The notes beneath the pieces are model-generated. The model had not been told where the DNA came from, made no database searches, and worked only from the letters and a program-made list of their open reading frames with translations. From Nematopogon swammerdamellus (taxonomy: Eukaryota; Arthropoda; Insecta; Lepidoptera; Adelidae), in NCBI GenBank assembly GCA_946902875.1, contig OX336344.1, positions 16,947,791 through 17,011,790 of the forward strand: a DNA stretch of 64,000 nucleotides. The letters are read 5' to 3'. The position numbers and the translations under genes were made by a program. Positions 11,171 through 23,107 of this stretch are shown here, in pieces (position 1 is the stretch's first letter; each line of letters opens with the position of its first letter).

Positions 11171-11705
11171 TCACGAAGGAGCTTATTTTCAAAACAAGGC
11201 TGGTCCTCGGTTGGATATTTTGAGTAAATTGCAAATTTATGTTGCTGACTACCGAAATATGATAGACAAGTAGTGCTTATTGGGTTATCTTCAGGATAGT
11301 ATAAGGACACTGTAGTGTTTTAAATCCTTCGAGATTTTTAGGTATTTCTATGAAAATTCTATGAAAAATATTCAACCATAATCCTTGCCAGCCCAAAAAA
11401 TGGACCTGCCTTGTTTTGATATTAAGCTCCTGGAACAATAATGTTCGTAAATTATGCTTCTTTTGATATTTGCTTGCAGGTGATAGCTACAAAGGGAATG
11501 TTTCTATATTTACAGACCGTCAATGCTCAACTTAATAGTGTCTGTTAGAAGCTCATTCTGAAAGAAAGAACCGAATAAGATTTATATGATCTTCTACTTA
11601 CCTCCCTTTCATGCACACAACGTAGCAAAATAGATTATTCAGGTCTGGTTGAATCTGCAGAGGCGCAAAAACAATCGAAGAAAATCAAACGTTAGATAAA
11701 CAATT
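11171..11705. other. No gene recognised
   Basis: AT-rich unassigned sequence. Confidence 0.45.
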
Positions 11706-11866
11706 TTAGATAGATAGAAATACTTTGTTCTTCCAAAAACATTTTGCAAAAACAAATTATACAACAGAATATGTTATTCGCCTTTGCCCCTCATGTAAAT
11801 TTCTTATTGTGTGTTTATGTTAAATGTTTTTTGGAGCAATAAAGTATTTCTATCTATCTATCTATC
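11706..11866. repeat. Inverted repeat of LINE 3'-end type (AGATAGAAATACTTTATTGC)
   Basis: The left arm, GATAGATAGAAATACTTTGT and TCTTCCAAAAACATT, is repeated in reverse at 11824-11866, ending in (TATC)n. Single copies of the same arm occur at 13458, 38239, 39505, 41750 and 57668 as probable LINE 3' UTR ends. Confidence 0.65.
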
Positions 11867-12539
11867 TGTTATATGGCGGACTTATACCTTGCAGATATGT
11901 CTTCTGGTCAACCCTAAATCTTAATAGTTTAAAAAGTTATGTTTTGGCGACAGACCTTACGAATCACAGAAAGAATAACTGCATGCAATTCAAAAGATGT
12001 TTCATAACATACTTCCAAAATACGTGGTTTCGGATGCCGGACTGGCAGAAATTTTATAGTGGAATAAGCGCACCTTCCGCACAGAAGACAATACTATATT
12101 ATATCATGCAAGTAATATTGCTCAGTCGTGGTACCTACTTGCTTCAAAGTCGCTTCGCCCTTGATTTTCGCTCCAAAACTTAAGCGATATCGCAATATCG
12201 AAGTTGCCTCGACGCGGACCAAGTTAAACTCCCACGCCAGTGCAACGGACCTCACAGACATTCCGTCATCGTTGACTGCTCATCTATTAGATTCTATTTA
12301 ACGCAAAGCATCCAATATAACAGAAATGCTATTGTACATCTCTCTCTTGGACCAGTTTTTGCGACCGGCACCGCGTAAGGGAGAGGGATGGCGTTTTGCT
12401 CGCCACGAGCTAACCCAGTGTCCTTTTTTCCGCGTGGTTTGGAAAAAGAGTCAGATTTCTCATAACACATCTGTTTTTTTGAGTCCGCAAGTATGTTGGT
12501 GATATACATAGTTATTATCAATATCATTATCAGCCCGTT
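11867..12539. other. No gene recognised
   Basis: Reading frames of 84-119 codons occur here but none resembles a known protein. Probably non-coding. Confidence 0.4.
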
Positions 12540-12650
12540 TCGATTCAATGCTGAAGATAGGCCTCAGGCCTTCACCTAAGGCACGCCACAACACGCGATC
12601 TTCCGCTATTCTGATCCATTCAGTGCGCTCCCGGCTACCGTGTGAATTAT
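12540..12650 (-). mobile_element. RTE-like LINE C-terminal fragment
   Basis: The minus strand reads EWIRIAEDRVLWRALGEGLR followed by a GATAATGATATTGATAAT-like tail. The C-terminus and tail match those of the RTE copy at 20022-20420. Confidence 0.7.
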
Positions 12651-12699
12651 TGTTAGCTTCCATTCTTCTTCTGTATGTTATCTTCTGTCTTGTGTATCT

Positions 12700-12760
12700 C
12701 TGTGTTTTTGTGTGCAATAAAGGATTTCTATTCTATTCTATTCTATTCTACCTTCGTTTG
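12700..12760 (+). repeat. LINE 3' tail with (TTCTA)n
   Basis: GTGCAATAAAGGATTTCTAT is followed by five TTCTA units, a polyadenylation-signal-plus-simple-repeat tail. Confidence 0.55.
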
Positions 12761-13457
12761 GTCGTCCGTCCAACAAGCCGGAGAGCGGGTGTCTCACGCT
12801 ACGTTTCCTTGTCCCTAGCCTCTATCCGAGCAACCGTCTACCCCAGCAGTTGCCGGGTCTGTAACAGATGTGCCTTGTCCACTGCAACTTCAGCTACCTA
12901 TTTTTTCTTAGCAATGTCGAAACATTGGTTCTTTGTGTTATTTACTCATTAAGGTTTTTGTCGATCAGAGAAATTCCGACCATTACTCTTCTGAGCGGCT
13001 TAACATTTCTGAACGACTTCAATTCGTCAAGAATTCGCGTAAACGTAAATATATTGGTAGTTTCGTCCTCGTGCACACCATTTCTAATGGCCATTCGAAA
13101 ATTCGATGTCTCATCTTTCCCTTTGAATTTTCATTCAAAGACTATTTCGAGAGCATTCACAGATCATTCAACTCCGGTATTAAAGTTTATAATCAAAGCT
13201 TGTGGCCTTCGTCCCGCCGCCGTCATCGCCGCCGCAGCCGCCGCCGCCGTTTCGGATGAGACGAAAAGCACAATGCTGAATATTGCGAGGGGAACGTCTT
13301 AAGGAAAAATCTTGGTAAGCGTTATTTATATTCGAGCCGGTATTCTGAGAATGCCAGCGACTTCATTAAGACGATAGCCATAAAGAGTACCTATAGATTG
13401 GAAATTTAATTAATAATTTTACCACCAAGGTTTCTTACTAGCGAACTACATAATTTA
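12761..13457. other. No gene recognised
   Basis: A CCGCCG-rich tract at 13208-13250 produces arginine- or alanine-rich frames that look spurious. No homology seen. Confidence 0.4.
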
Positions 13458-13582
13458 GAATAGAATAGAAAATTCTTTATTGCTCCACAAATATTTCACA
13501 AGAATAATACAATGAATACAGTTACATGAGGTGCAAAGGCGGACTTATCCCTTAAAGAGATTTCTTACAGCCAACCTTTAGG
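13458..13582 (-). repeat. LINE 3'-end repeat
   Basis: AGAAAATTCTTTATTGCTCC, GAGGTGCAAAGGCGGACTTA and GATTTCTTACAGCCAACCTT match other copies in the window. Confidence 0.65.
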
Positions 13583-13682
13583 TGTGTGAAATGTGTAAAA
13601 ATGGAATGTAGGTAGTAGCAAAGATAAGATGTGACAATTTTTTATTTAAAAATACATATAAGGATTTATGAAAGCATTTACT

Positions 13683-14638
13683 TGAAAATTACTTAGATAG
13701 TCAAAACAAGAAACTGTTACCTATAGTTACGCCATGTCCGTCCGTCTGTCCGTCTGTCCGTCTGTCCGCCTGTCTATCCGCGGCTCAGCTCAGAGACTAA
13801 AAAATTTCTAGTAAATGAAAATGAAATGAGATATAAAATAGAAATTAAATGAAATTAACCTATTTATTTATTTATTAACCCATTAATCAAATGCCTTAGA
13901 CGGGTACAGGAAAAATTATTGTCATATTACATAACAAAAATACTATGTTATAATATAATTAAAAAGTGATTAAACCTAAGTATCTACATACAAAGTCAAA
14001 GTCAGCCTCGGTAGCTCAGTGGTGCGGTCGAGCGGTCAGTACTTGCATGGGTGACTGTTCGACGGGTCGACCGTTGAACGCTGACCGTGGTTCGGATTCC
14101 ACGTAAAACTGTAGGTAGACCTTCCCTTCTTACCTTACTAGGTGGTAGGGTTTATCCCGTCCGGGTTGGTACCACGGCACTGAATGGAACGTAGGTCGAA
14201 ACGGCTATATAAATAGTTCGTGTTTTCCGTCCAGCCCAGCCGACATGAAATGAAGGGAAGCACTAGATGCCAGCATCTAGTTCACCCGGTCTTATGGGCT
14301 GACATCACGAAATTGTAGGTGATGTAGCCAACCGTGTCAGTATCCATAAAAAAATAAATTCATAAAAAAATAAAACACAAAAAAAATGCGGAACAAAAAA
14401 AAATTTAAAAGCTGCCAAGTGCGTGTCGGGCCACGCGCAGTGTAGGGTTCCGTAGTTGCCCGTCACAATATGCGGACTTATTTCGTTGTTTCGTACCAAT
14501 TTACAGCTTTCTAGTACTAAGAGTCTCTGAGCTGAGCCGCGGATAGACAGGCGGACAGACGGACAGACGGACAGACGGACGGACATGGCGTAACTATAAG
14601 GTAACGGTTTCTTGTTTTGACTATCTAAGTAATTTTCA
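13683..14638. mobile_element. Inverted-repeat element with (CAGACGGA)n arms, loop interrupted by SINE-A
   Basis: The left arm (13683-13811) is the reverse complement of the right arm (14510-14638). The pairing includes AAGAAACTGTTACC, ATAGTTACGCCATGTCCGTC and CCGCGGCTCAGCTCAGAGAC. A further single arm lies at 15175-15290. SINE-A copy 4 sits between the arms. Confidence 0.82.
14002..14352 (+). mobile_element. SINE-A copy 4 (subfamily 2), near full length
   Basis: Box A GTAGCTCAGTGG, T-arm CGTGG-TTCGGATT-CCACG, central domain and tail ending in CATAAAAAAATAAA. Part of the 5S-like core is deleted (GGTCAGTACTTGCATGGGTG remains). Confidence 0.88.
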
Positions 14639-15174
14639 ATTTAATTTGTACGAAATTTTCTTTGTTTACTTCTCCAAGTACAAACAGCTGCTCTCATTTC
14701 TCACAATAGAGGAACCCTATCAAAATAAATTATTTGATTATTTGTATAATTTTGTAGAAGAAATAAATGAATGTTAATTTGAAAAAGTTCTTCAACAGTG
14801 AAATGATGGCTGTCGTCCGTGCATTTTATAAGTTGGTCGTCTATTACTCGTCAACCTGTACAGCCTACTTAGCTGTCATAGTTTTCCTTTTAATTTCGAT
14901 GTATATACTACTGCTGTGAATTTTTTCACATATCTAATAACAACCGTTGAGCTGGCACGTTGGGGGGGGACACTTAACTCTAACAAAAATTAGCACTTAC
15001 AAGCTTAATAATTCGCAAACGGATCCCTAAATAGAAAAATTATTTTCACAAACCCGCAATATTTTCCAAAGACATTTTATCCCCACTTTACGTGTAGGGG
15101 AGGTACCCTAAAAGAAATTATTTCAATTTTTTTATTTTACCACTTTATAAGCGTTATTAATATGTATAACCATA
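14639..15174. other. No gene recognised
   Basis: AT-rich unassigned sequence with an uninterrupted G run near 14962-14969. Confidence 0.45.
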
Positions 15175-15290
15175 CCAACTTACAAATTTCTAGTACTAAG
15201 GGTCTCTGAGCTAAGCCGCGGACGGACAGACGGACGGACGGACATGGCGAAACTATAAGGGTTCCTTGTTGACTACGGAACCCTAAAAAT
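15175..15290 (+). repeat. Third copy of the (CAGACGGA) arm
   Basis: TTCTAGTACTAAGGGTCTCT, GAGCTAAGCCGCGGACGGAC and ACATGGCGAAACTATAAGGG match the arm at 14510-14638. Confidence 0.75.
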
Positions 15291-16583
15291 ACATTAAATA
15301 TTTTTATTAAATGATAGTAATAGTAGTCGATGCCCCCGGCTAACAGTTTGTAAACTCTGCCCCCTAAACTAATCATAAAACTATATAGGTGGCAGTACTT
15401 CAGCAGAAACATTACGTGCAGTTACAGAAAAACAAATAAAATAAAAGAAAAAAAACGTAGGGTAACTTTTCGAAAGGTGAAAGGTTACCCGTGAGCAACT
15501 AAAGATGCAAGCATGGCAACGTAAATTGTATTTATAGGAAAACCAGAATGGGTAGCTGGGCTGAGGGACCAATAATGACGAAAGTCGAAAAAGTCAAATT
15601 AACCCGTAGGTTTGCGAACGATTGTACAGCTGTCTAGCTTGTTCGTAAGCCACTAGAAGATCCCGGTTAAAAATATCGCGAAAGACACTCACCATAAGAC
15701 AGTTCCACACCCTTGGTCGAACTTGGGAAAAAAAAGGAAACGAACTTGAAAACGATGTTTTCTCAATAATTTCTACAATAATAGCCATGTCGTCGGCTCG
15801 CACAGAATTCGCAGCAGAGTTTCTAAGATCTTTAGCTGCGGCGGCCCGGTCCGATTGTGTTGGGTTGTTCAGCGTGAACCTATCAAGTCTGAATAGATTT
15901 AGATTCCACCGTCAGAATGATGATTGTGCACGGGTGGGCGCTCCCTCCCTCACGCCGCTAAAGAGATGAGGAATCGCTGAGAGGAAGAATGGAAAAAAAT
16001 CCGACCGGGTAAAATCTACACGCCATTGTTGTTCATAATACGGAAGTGCTCGATTTTTTTAGCTTTCAATATGAAATGAGTTAGGTATAAAGGCTGTTTT
16101 TGTACACCTTTTCGTTATAAGGGACAAATGGTATCTTATCTTTTGAATAGTTTTGGGAAGCTTTTTCATCGTAATTGAGGTCTTAGATATACATAAAGGA
16201 GACCCCCAACAGCGACTCACTTGGAGCGACTTGACGAGTCTCTCGGCCCATACATGCGTGGCTAGAAGGTTAGGCTAAAAGGTATCTATGGCCGCTATTT
16301 ACGGAAGCCGCACTGCTTATCATCAAGGAGTTTGTGGTCTTCTAGATAGAGATAGGTATGTCACATAACTTTACATAATCGAGAGCCTATCGCACTGGAC
16401 AAATAAAATGCAGTCACCATTCTGAAAAACTCTTGGAATACAACGTAAAATCAACAGATAGAATAATTACAAGGAGTTCAAAATGTGTATACATATTTAA
16501 AAATAATTACGAAATTATTTATTCTTACCACATACCTTTAGAACATAAAAAATTACTTTATTTTCCAATCAATCAATCAATTA
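15291..16583. other. No gene recognised
   Basis: Unassigned. A small hairpin (GGGTAACTTTTCGAAAGGTG into GTTACCC) lies at 15458-15490. No convincing coding exon. Confidence 0.4.
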
Positions 16584-16996
16584 AGCGGCGAGTGGTCGAG
16601 TGGTTTGGGTATCGACTTCTCATGCGAGAGGTCCGAGGTTCGAATCCGGTCGGCGTGTACCAATGACTTTTTTCTTCCGGAAAAATTACGTGCACACCTA
16701 CACCTGCTGCTTCACCGCTCGGAACCGGTGTAAAATTGTAGGCCCCTTCCCTTGCCCCTTACTAGGTGGTAGGCTCAAATTGTAGCCGACTGGGTTGGTA
16801 CCACCGTACTGGATGTAAGATGGCCGCATAGCAGCCTCGGTTGTGTTCTTCTCTAGTCCAGTATAGACCGCAATCCCGGGAAGCCTCCGGTAGTATCCGG
16901 TACATCTACCTTCTCGGAGATGATATCGTCTGGTCGGAGCATGTGCTTTAGCCCCTCCGACTCAGCCACCCAAACCGAATTACATTTAAAAAAAAT
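16584..16996 (+). mobile_element. SINE-B copy (tRNA-Ser/Leu-like head), near full length
   Basis: The head has box A TGGTCGAGTGGTT and box B GGTTCGAATCC. The central domain shared with SINE-A follows (ACTAGGTGGTAGG..GGGTTGGTACCACCGTACTG), then a tail with GGTCGGAGCATGTGCTT and CTCAGCCACC, ending in an A-rich tract. Confidence 0.88.
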
Positions 16997-18888
16997 CTAA
17001 CTGGATCTCAAAATACAGTGGTAATGGTTCACAGTTGATATTAAGTATCAAGCTGACATTTTCAACCATGAATAAACCGCTTTTACCACATGCTTTTTGT
17101 TCATCAAAAACTGTCCGAGCTGGTCAACTATTGGATAATCTGCTTATTTTCATTGAAAAATTGCTACTCGACCATACTCGCAGGTTGCAGTTTGCACAAC
17201 AGCTGGCCTCGCCCGTACGTCATCCTGAGCGATAACCACTTGACTGAACCGCCCGCAGACAGGGCGCAGGAGGCGGAGTGACGACGAAGGCGGTTGATAG
17301 TGAGCAACGAAGGTATTTAATCGATGTTAAGAGCGGCTGTTGTCGTGGAGCGGAAGCTGCCGTCACAGGCGTCAGGCTGCGCGCCGCCCGACCCCGTCCG
17401 ACGATAATCACATTACCGCTGAATGTGTAGGGACGTGCTCGAAACGCGAAGTAATAGTCGACGTACATAGAAAGATTAATCTCTTAACAGTCCATACGAT
17501 TGATGAAACTGGTGATAACGAAATAGAAGTTGAAGTAAAAAAATTGAAATTAAAACTACCTAAGTACATATCAAATTAAAATTACCTAAACTAAAACGTG
17601 AAGCGGAGAATGTAGAAAATTATAAAATTGAAGGTGAAATTTAATTTGGAAAAATATGAGTTATTATAATCGTGAATATTGAAATAGAACGGGATAATGT
17701 CATTTTGAAGTAGAGATGATAGAATCAAGTTCATTTTGGGTTATAAAAAACCAGACTGCATGATAAAAGAAGATGACGTAAAGTCATAATAATGTAGACA
17801 AATGGTAAAAGCGGGACCGATTATATAAAAGAAAGAGATGGCCCAGTTTGTCGTAGAATTCATGCAGGTCCTCTATTTGTTTAAGTATATATTTTTTATT
17901 ACAAAGTTTTGTTTAAAATAATATATATCGAACTTGAACAGAGTTTCAGAGGGAGAGATTTTTCGCACTCTGGAATTCTGTTCAAGAAAAATTTCGACGA
18001 CGCGATCATTTATTATCGATGTGCTAGTTGTGTTCGTTCCATCCCTACTTGGCCCCCAGGTTAATTGAATTCGCGGGTAGTTAAGCGGTTTGTGTGCGGA
18101 CTATACACGCTCAGTATTGTGCCTCATTGTGCACGTACTGACTCGCCTGAGAATGATTTTAGATTCGATTGCCTTCTCTTTCAGAGCTTCTTCAGAAACC
18201 TTCATCGCATTTCAGAGCTTCTTCACAACTCTGAGTTTTGTTTAATTTGTTAGGTCTATTAGTTATCTTTTAGACGCTCATAATTATTTCTTCGTGTTTT
18301 ATTTCGTTCATGACCTCTGATGAGTTTTTATTAGTTTCCATTCTTCAAGCAGTGACTCAGATTTTCTGCGTTGGTTTACATGTGCTCGCTCGTCGCCTTT
18401 ATTGTGTCAAAGGTGTATATTTGGATATGGTGTTTGACAAGGCTCTCCAAGTGCACCTCTATTTTAAAATGGACGGCGTTTCTTAATCTGAACCCATTTT
18501 TTGTTGATGTAGTTCAAAATTGGTTTTTCAATGGTTATCGAAAAACAAAATTGTCCTCCATCAAACATCACTGAAAAAATACAACACGATAAATCCGCAC
18601 CTTGATAGTCAGCCAGAGGTTAGTACACAAATAACGTAAAATCGATTTAGCTCGGTTTATCAGATTTAGCGGAAATAACGGGCTCAAGTTACGGGCATTG
18701 TGTGAAGTAGCGGGAGTCAGATCGTAAGGAAATCAAATTAGAGGGTAGAATTGTCGCTAGTAAAGAATGAAATACGATAGAACTGTTCATTTCATACATT
18801 GCATACATTTCTCGTCGTAAATACCCAACATAAATAAATTTAAAGAAATAATCTTAAATTGTTTATTATATTTAATACCATTTTATAT
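16997..18888. other. No gene recognised
   Basis: About 1.9 kb without a recognisable gene. A hairpin with 19-bp arms (17933-17951 / 17968-17986, two mismatches) and a direct repeat TTTCAGAGCTTCTTCA (18179 and 18210) are visible. Confidence 0.4.
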
Positions 18889-19120
18889 TAGGAGCTGTTT
18901 GACGCGATCCCTCCGTCCCCTTTCCACCTCCGCACAATGCGCACTGGGCAGGGATCGCATACGCTGGACTTGTCACGGATGCGTACCAACCGGTTCTGCA
19001 GATCTTTCCTCTACAGAACCGGTAAACTCTGGAACGCTCTCCCTGCCCATATATTTTCCTCCAAGTACAGTCTCGGGTCCTTCAAGATGAGCATTAATAG
19101 GCAACCAAATATCCATTAGC
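18889..19120 (+). mobile_element. LINE-1 family fragment (Jockey-like ORF2 C-terminus)
   Basis: The reading includes MRTNRFCRSFLYRTGKLWNA, LPAHIF and KYSLGSF, as in the longer copy at 51931-52774. Both ends are truncated. Confidence 0.85.
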
Positions 19121-19379
19121 TTTCTAAAAAAAAATACATAGGTTAACAACAAATAATACCTTGGAACTTGAAACTTGTAGCACCCTCCAGTCAGTAGTTC
19201 TCCCACAACAGCGTGGCCGATGAAATCAGAGAACGCAGTTATGTATTTGTAAGGAGGGGGCATTATCAGCGATGGGGCAGGAGATAAAATTAATCGACCG
19301 ACTCAAGCCAGTCTGAAGCCAACACTTATTGGAATATTAGGACAGATAGGGAAAAGAGTAGTGGTTAAGCATTGATGAG

Positions 19380-19530
19380 TCTCGAAGGCCGAGCTGCGCA
19401 AACTTGTTTAATGCCCGCGGTGATGTCGGTGGTTGAAAGATTCCATTGAGGGCGAGGTTGAGGCCGAGCTACGCAGGCTTGTATGACATCCGCTCGGTCG
19501 GTGTACTACAGTGAGGGCGATATCCTTTCT
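19380..19530 (+). repeat. Two diverged units with CGAAGGCCGAGCTGCG motif
   Basis: CTCGAAGGCCGAGCTGCGCA and GAGGTTGAGGCCGAGCTACG resemble the 68-bp minisatellite unit at 52.8-54.0 kb. Confidence 0.55.
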
Positions 19531-19540
19531 ATTCGGTGTT

Positions 19541-20020
19541 CAAATAGGTAGGTATTTTATTTATTTCTGATGAGCTTTTGCTGTCACTTGGTATTTTATA
19601 AGCTTTTTAAAAAGTTCTTAAAAACCGATTCAGCTGACTGAACTTTTGCACATACTTCCTGTTAGCAATACAATTTAGTGTACCTACTCGAAATTGTAAA
19701 AAAATCTAAAAAAAAATACAAACTTCTTCACTTGTTAGTATGGGTTAAAGGTCAAAACATGGAACTTGATGGACAGGGAAGTTTCTTACCAGTTCTTCCT
19801 AACTGTGATACTCGTAATAGAACTGGCGAAATGTAAAAATATTACAAATCAGAGGTACTGCCTGCCTATGGATGTTTAATAAATAAGAAACTGAATTTTG
19901 CAACCAGTTCCACCAAACCGTTTGAGCTGAAACTTTGCACAACTGTTTGGTTCTAATGACAATACAATCTAATAAACTCAAATGTGATCGTTTGATAAGC
20001 AAGCACTTGACGAAGGACCC
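19541..20020. other. No gene recognised
   Basis: AT-rich unassigned sequence. Confidence 0.45.
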
Positions 20021-20021
20021 T

Positions 20022-20420
20022 GACGATGGGCCTGGTCCACAAATTTAAAGTCGCTCAGCGAGCTATGGAAAGAGCAATGCTCGGCATTTCTTTGACCGAT
20101 AAAATCCGTAACGACGCGATACGTCAAAGAACTAAGGTATTCGAGTTTGCTAAGAAAATAAGCAAGCTGAAGTGGCAGTGGGCTGGGCACATCTGTTGTA
20201 GACCCGACAACCGATGGGGTAGACGGATGCTCGAATGGAGGCCACGTACAAGCAAACGTAGCGTGGGACGCCCCCCGGCTAGGTGGACAGATGACCTAAA
20301 AAGGGTAGCCGGGAGTGGATGGATTCGAAGAGCGGAAGACTGCGTGTGGTGGCGTGCCTTGGGAGAGGCCTATGTCCAGCAGTGGACCGATACAGGCTGA
20401 TGATGATGATAATGATGACG
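20022..20420 (+). mobile_element. RTE-like LINE, C-terminal end of ORF2, 5'-truncated
   Basis: The frame reads MERAMLGISLTDKIRNDAIR, KLKWQWAGHI, RWGRRMLEWRPRT, RSVGRPPARWTDDLKRVAGS and WWRALGEAYVQQWTD, then a stop and a (GATGAT)n-like tail at 20398-20420. This is the characteristic carboxyl end of RTE-type retrotransposons. It is open but lacks the endonuclease and reverse transcriptase. Confidence 0.92.
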
Positions 20421-20754
20421 AAGTACTCGTGTGTATTTTCTTTACAATTCACAGGGAACATTAGTTAAGCTACCTAGAATGCCTTCAATTACTTTTTATA
20501 AGAATTGAATGATGGCCCTTCTCGTTCTGTCCTTTTAAATTCTCTGGTCGCTAGTGCGTTCTTTGTTGTCGCTGAAAGCCGTTGCATTTACATGGGGGAA
20601 ACGAAACCTCTGAATAATTTATTCACTTGCACACTTCTTGCTATTTTATTCCACTTCTACTTATGTACATTACAGCGCTGCAGCGGAGGGACGCCTGCTT
20701 GAAGCATATGGAGGAAATATTTATTTTATTTGCAGAACACCGTCCGCGTTGTGC
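20421..20754. other. No gene recognised
   Basis: Unassigned; no homologous frame. Confidence 0.4.
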
Positions 20755-20845
20755 TGAAATTTACAAGAGTACTTTCAGCACAATATCGACTACTCTGCTT
20801 ACCCCGATTGTCCGCATACAGCGTGTGGTATGTATGTATGTATAT
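20755..20845 (+). mobile_element. Foldback element arm
   Basis: TGCTGAAATTTACAAGAGTA, CTACTCTGCTTACCCCGATT and CAGCGTGTGGTATGTATG, as at 47153-47250 and 60950-61020. Confidence 0.65.
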
Positions 20846-20917
20846 AATACAGTCCAGTTATTTCCTGAATTACTGAATGCTACATGAAACACCCCAAAAA
20901 AATCGATTTTATTTTAT

Positions 20918-21050
20918 TCAATCCGTTATGGGTGACTGAGTCAGAGGACCAAATCACATGCTCCGGGCCAGCCAATATCACTTCTGATACTAGTTCTCCG
21001 TTTAAAGGTGACATACCGAAGACTTCCCTTGGCGAATGGCCCATCAATCT
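20918..21050 (-). mobile_element. SINE-B tail fragment, diverged
   Basis: GGGTGACTGAGTCAGAGGAC, CACATGCTCCGGGCCAGCCA and CATACCGAAGACTTCCCTT are the SINE-B tail in reverse, with an internal substitution of sequence. Confidence 0.7.
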
Positions 21051-21142
21051 TCTAATCTCGGAGCATGCCCGTTTTCAATTGATAATTTTCTCTCACATTT
21101 ATGATCTTTTAAATAATACTGTGATATATGTGAAGCACATAA

Positions 21143-21252
21143 TGTGAAGCACTGACGTGGCACCAAGTTCACCCGGTGTTATGGGCTGACATCACGGATG
21201 TTGTAGGTGATAGTAGCCAACCGTGTCAGTTTCCATAAAAAAAAAAAAAAAA
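21143..21252 (+). mobile_element. SINE-A copy 5, tail fragment
   Basis: GAAGCACTGACGTGGCACCA, TTCACCCGGTGTTATGGGCT and GTCAGTTTCCAT followed by an A run. Confidence 0.85.
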
Positions 21253-21907
21253 TATTTTACCTACTTTTCCACAAGTAGTAATATGAATAATGAATTTTTT
21301 ACATGATGCCTAAACTTTTTTCAGAGACTATTTCATACGTCGACTTGAACAGTTGCTAAATTAATTTCACCAATCTGAAACATTGAAATTAAACCATAGC
21401 CTGTGATTTCAAAAACACACAATATCAATATTTTCCATTTGAGGCGAAATTTCGAATGGAAAGATGGTTGTATCTGTGAATACATTCTTCCATACAACAA
21501 GCGAAATCGCTAACTCCCTCACCAACTTTGCAAAGCTTCTCAAACGTTTTTGATAGTAACTCGTTTAGCGATTCGTCGAATCGCTAAATGCTTTGTCCAA
21601 CTCCGTATTTCTTGGTTAATATATTTACTCCTCTCCGCCGATAAACAAAGAAAAGTTTGTAGTTACGAGACGTCCGTTTAGGACGATGGCTGGTAGAGAA
21701 AAGTTACTTATTTCTTACTAAAGATGAGGTGAGACTTTTATAGAATACCTACACTCTTTCTTGTTAACACTATCATCTCGTAAATTATACTTATATATTT
21801 GTTTCGCACATCTGAGACGTACTTAAACCGAAATTACATATATCGCACATGTGGTGAGACTTACATAATATCAACATTACATCTACAAAAGTGTCGCTGC
21901 ATGATAC
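21253..21907. other. No gene recognised
   Basis: AT-rich unassigned sequence; no repeat family identified. Confidence 0.45.
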
Positions 21908-22289
21908 TTTTTTTTATGGAAACTGACATGGTTGTCTACATCACCTACAACATCCGTGATGTCAGCCCATAACACCGAGTGAACGAGGTGCCATGTCAGT
22001 GCTTCCCTTCATTTCATGTCGGCTACACTGAACTGGACGGAAAACACGAACTATTTACATAGCCGTTTCGACCGACGTTTCGCTAAGTGCGGTGTTACCG
22101 ACCCGGCCGGGATAAACCCTACAACCTAGTATAAGGTAAGAAGGGAAGGGACCTACAGTTTAACGTGGAATCCGAACCACGGTAAGTCAGCCTCCAACGG
22201 TCGAGCGGTCACCCATCTAAGTACTGTCCGCGCTACGCGTAGCTTAACAACAGTCGACCGACCGTACCACTGAGCTACCGAGGCTGACT
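21908..22289 (-). mobile_element. SINE-A copy 6 (subfamily 2), near full length
   Basis: Poly-T, tail, central domain, T-arm, 5S-like core and box A are in order on the minus strand, ending with the head CAGCCTCGGTAGCTCAGTGG. Confidence 0.88.
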
Positions 22290-22632
22290 TATACTTCAAT
22301 GTTACAAAAATAATTTGATAACAGCGTCGAAAAAATATTTTCACTACGTTTTTTTATAAATGTAATCTCGGCCCGACGAATATGCCTCTGGCGCCACTGC
22401 AGCGAGATGGACGCACACACGACGGACCCGGAAATTTGTCCGGAAACCGTTACGTGCAGCACACGCGCATCGCTCGGTGTTGCATTTCAGGGCTTGCGAG
22501 TACTAGCCCAGAACAACGCAGTCTCTGTAGCTGAAACAGTGTCCACAACAGTGGCTTCATTCCAAGTATAGCACGAACGCTTCGACCTAGTTAGATCAGT
22601 GCTGCGAACGGTAGACTGCCGTTCGTGATCAT
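22290..22632. other. No gene recognised
   Basis: Moderately GC-rich unassigned sequence. Confidence 0.4.
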
Positions 22633-22858
22633 AAGCACACCTGAACGCGGTCAGAACATGGATGGGTGACCGTTCAACCGTTGTAGGTTGTCCGTGATTC
22701 AGATTCCACGTAAAACTGTAGTTGCGTTCCCTTTTTACTTACTATAGGTGGTAGGGTTCAGTGTAGCCGGCACGACCGAAGGTAAGCACTGACATGACAC
22801 CTAGTTCACCAAGTTGTTATGGGCTGACATCACAGATCAGGAATTTCCATAAAAAAAA
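22633..22858 (+). mobile_element. SINE-A copy 7, internally deleted
   Basis: The 5S-like core (ATGGATGGGTGACCG), a diverged T-arm, part of the central domain and the tail ending in an A run. About 80 bp of central sequence is missing. Confidence 0.8.
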
Positions 22859-23107
22859 GACGCCAAACATTGTAAGAAACGAACGTGTGTGTGTATTCAG
22901 AGAGAGTTACGTCTGTGGTTACGTTGCAAGCACAATGCGCAGTAACGCACATCGCGTGCAAACTTGACGTTACTTTGCACGGCGATATCGCACTCAGTTG
23001 CACCACTACACTCACAATAAAAGTCCAGCCAATCACGTCGCTCCGCGGCCAGACCACGTCACGAGGCAGTGGAGTCTTGCTTTGAATGTAGGATGTACCA
23101 GTGAGTG

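Noticed and set aside
12868..13302. Frames of 108-144 codons with RRRR or AAAA ends
   Set aside because: Driven by a CCGCCG tract; no homology and no splice or codon support.
16584..16660. Possible tRNA-Ser/Leu gene
   Set aside because: Box A and box B are present but it continues into the SINE-B body and A-rich tail, and no complete acceptor stem closes.
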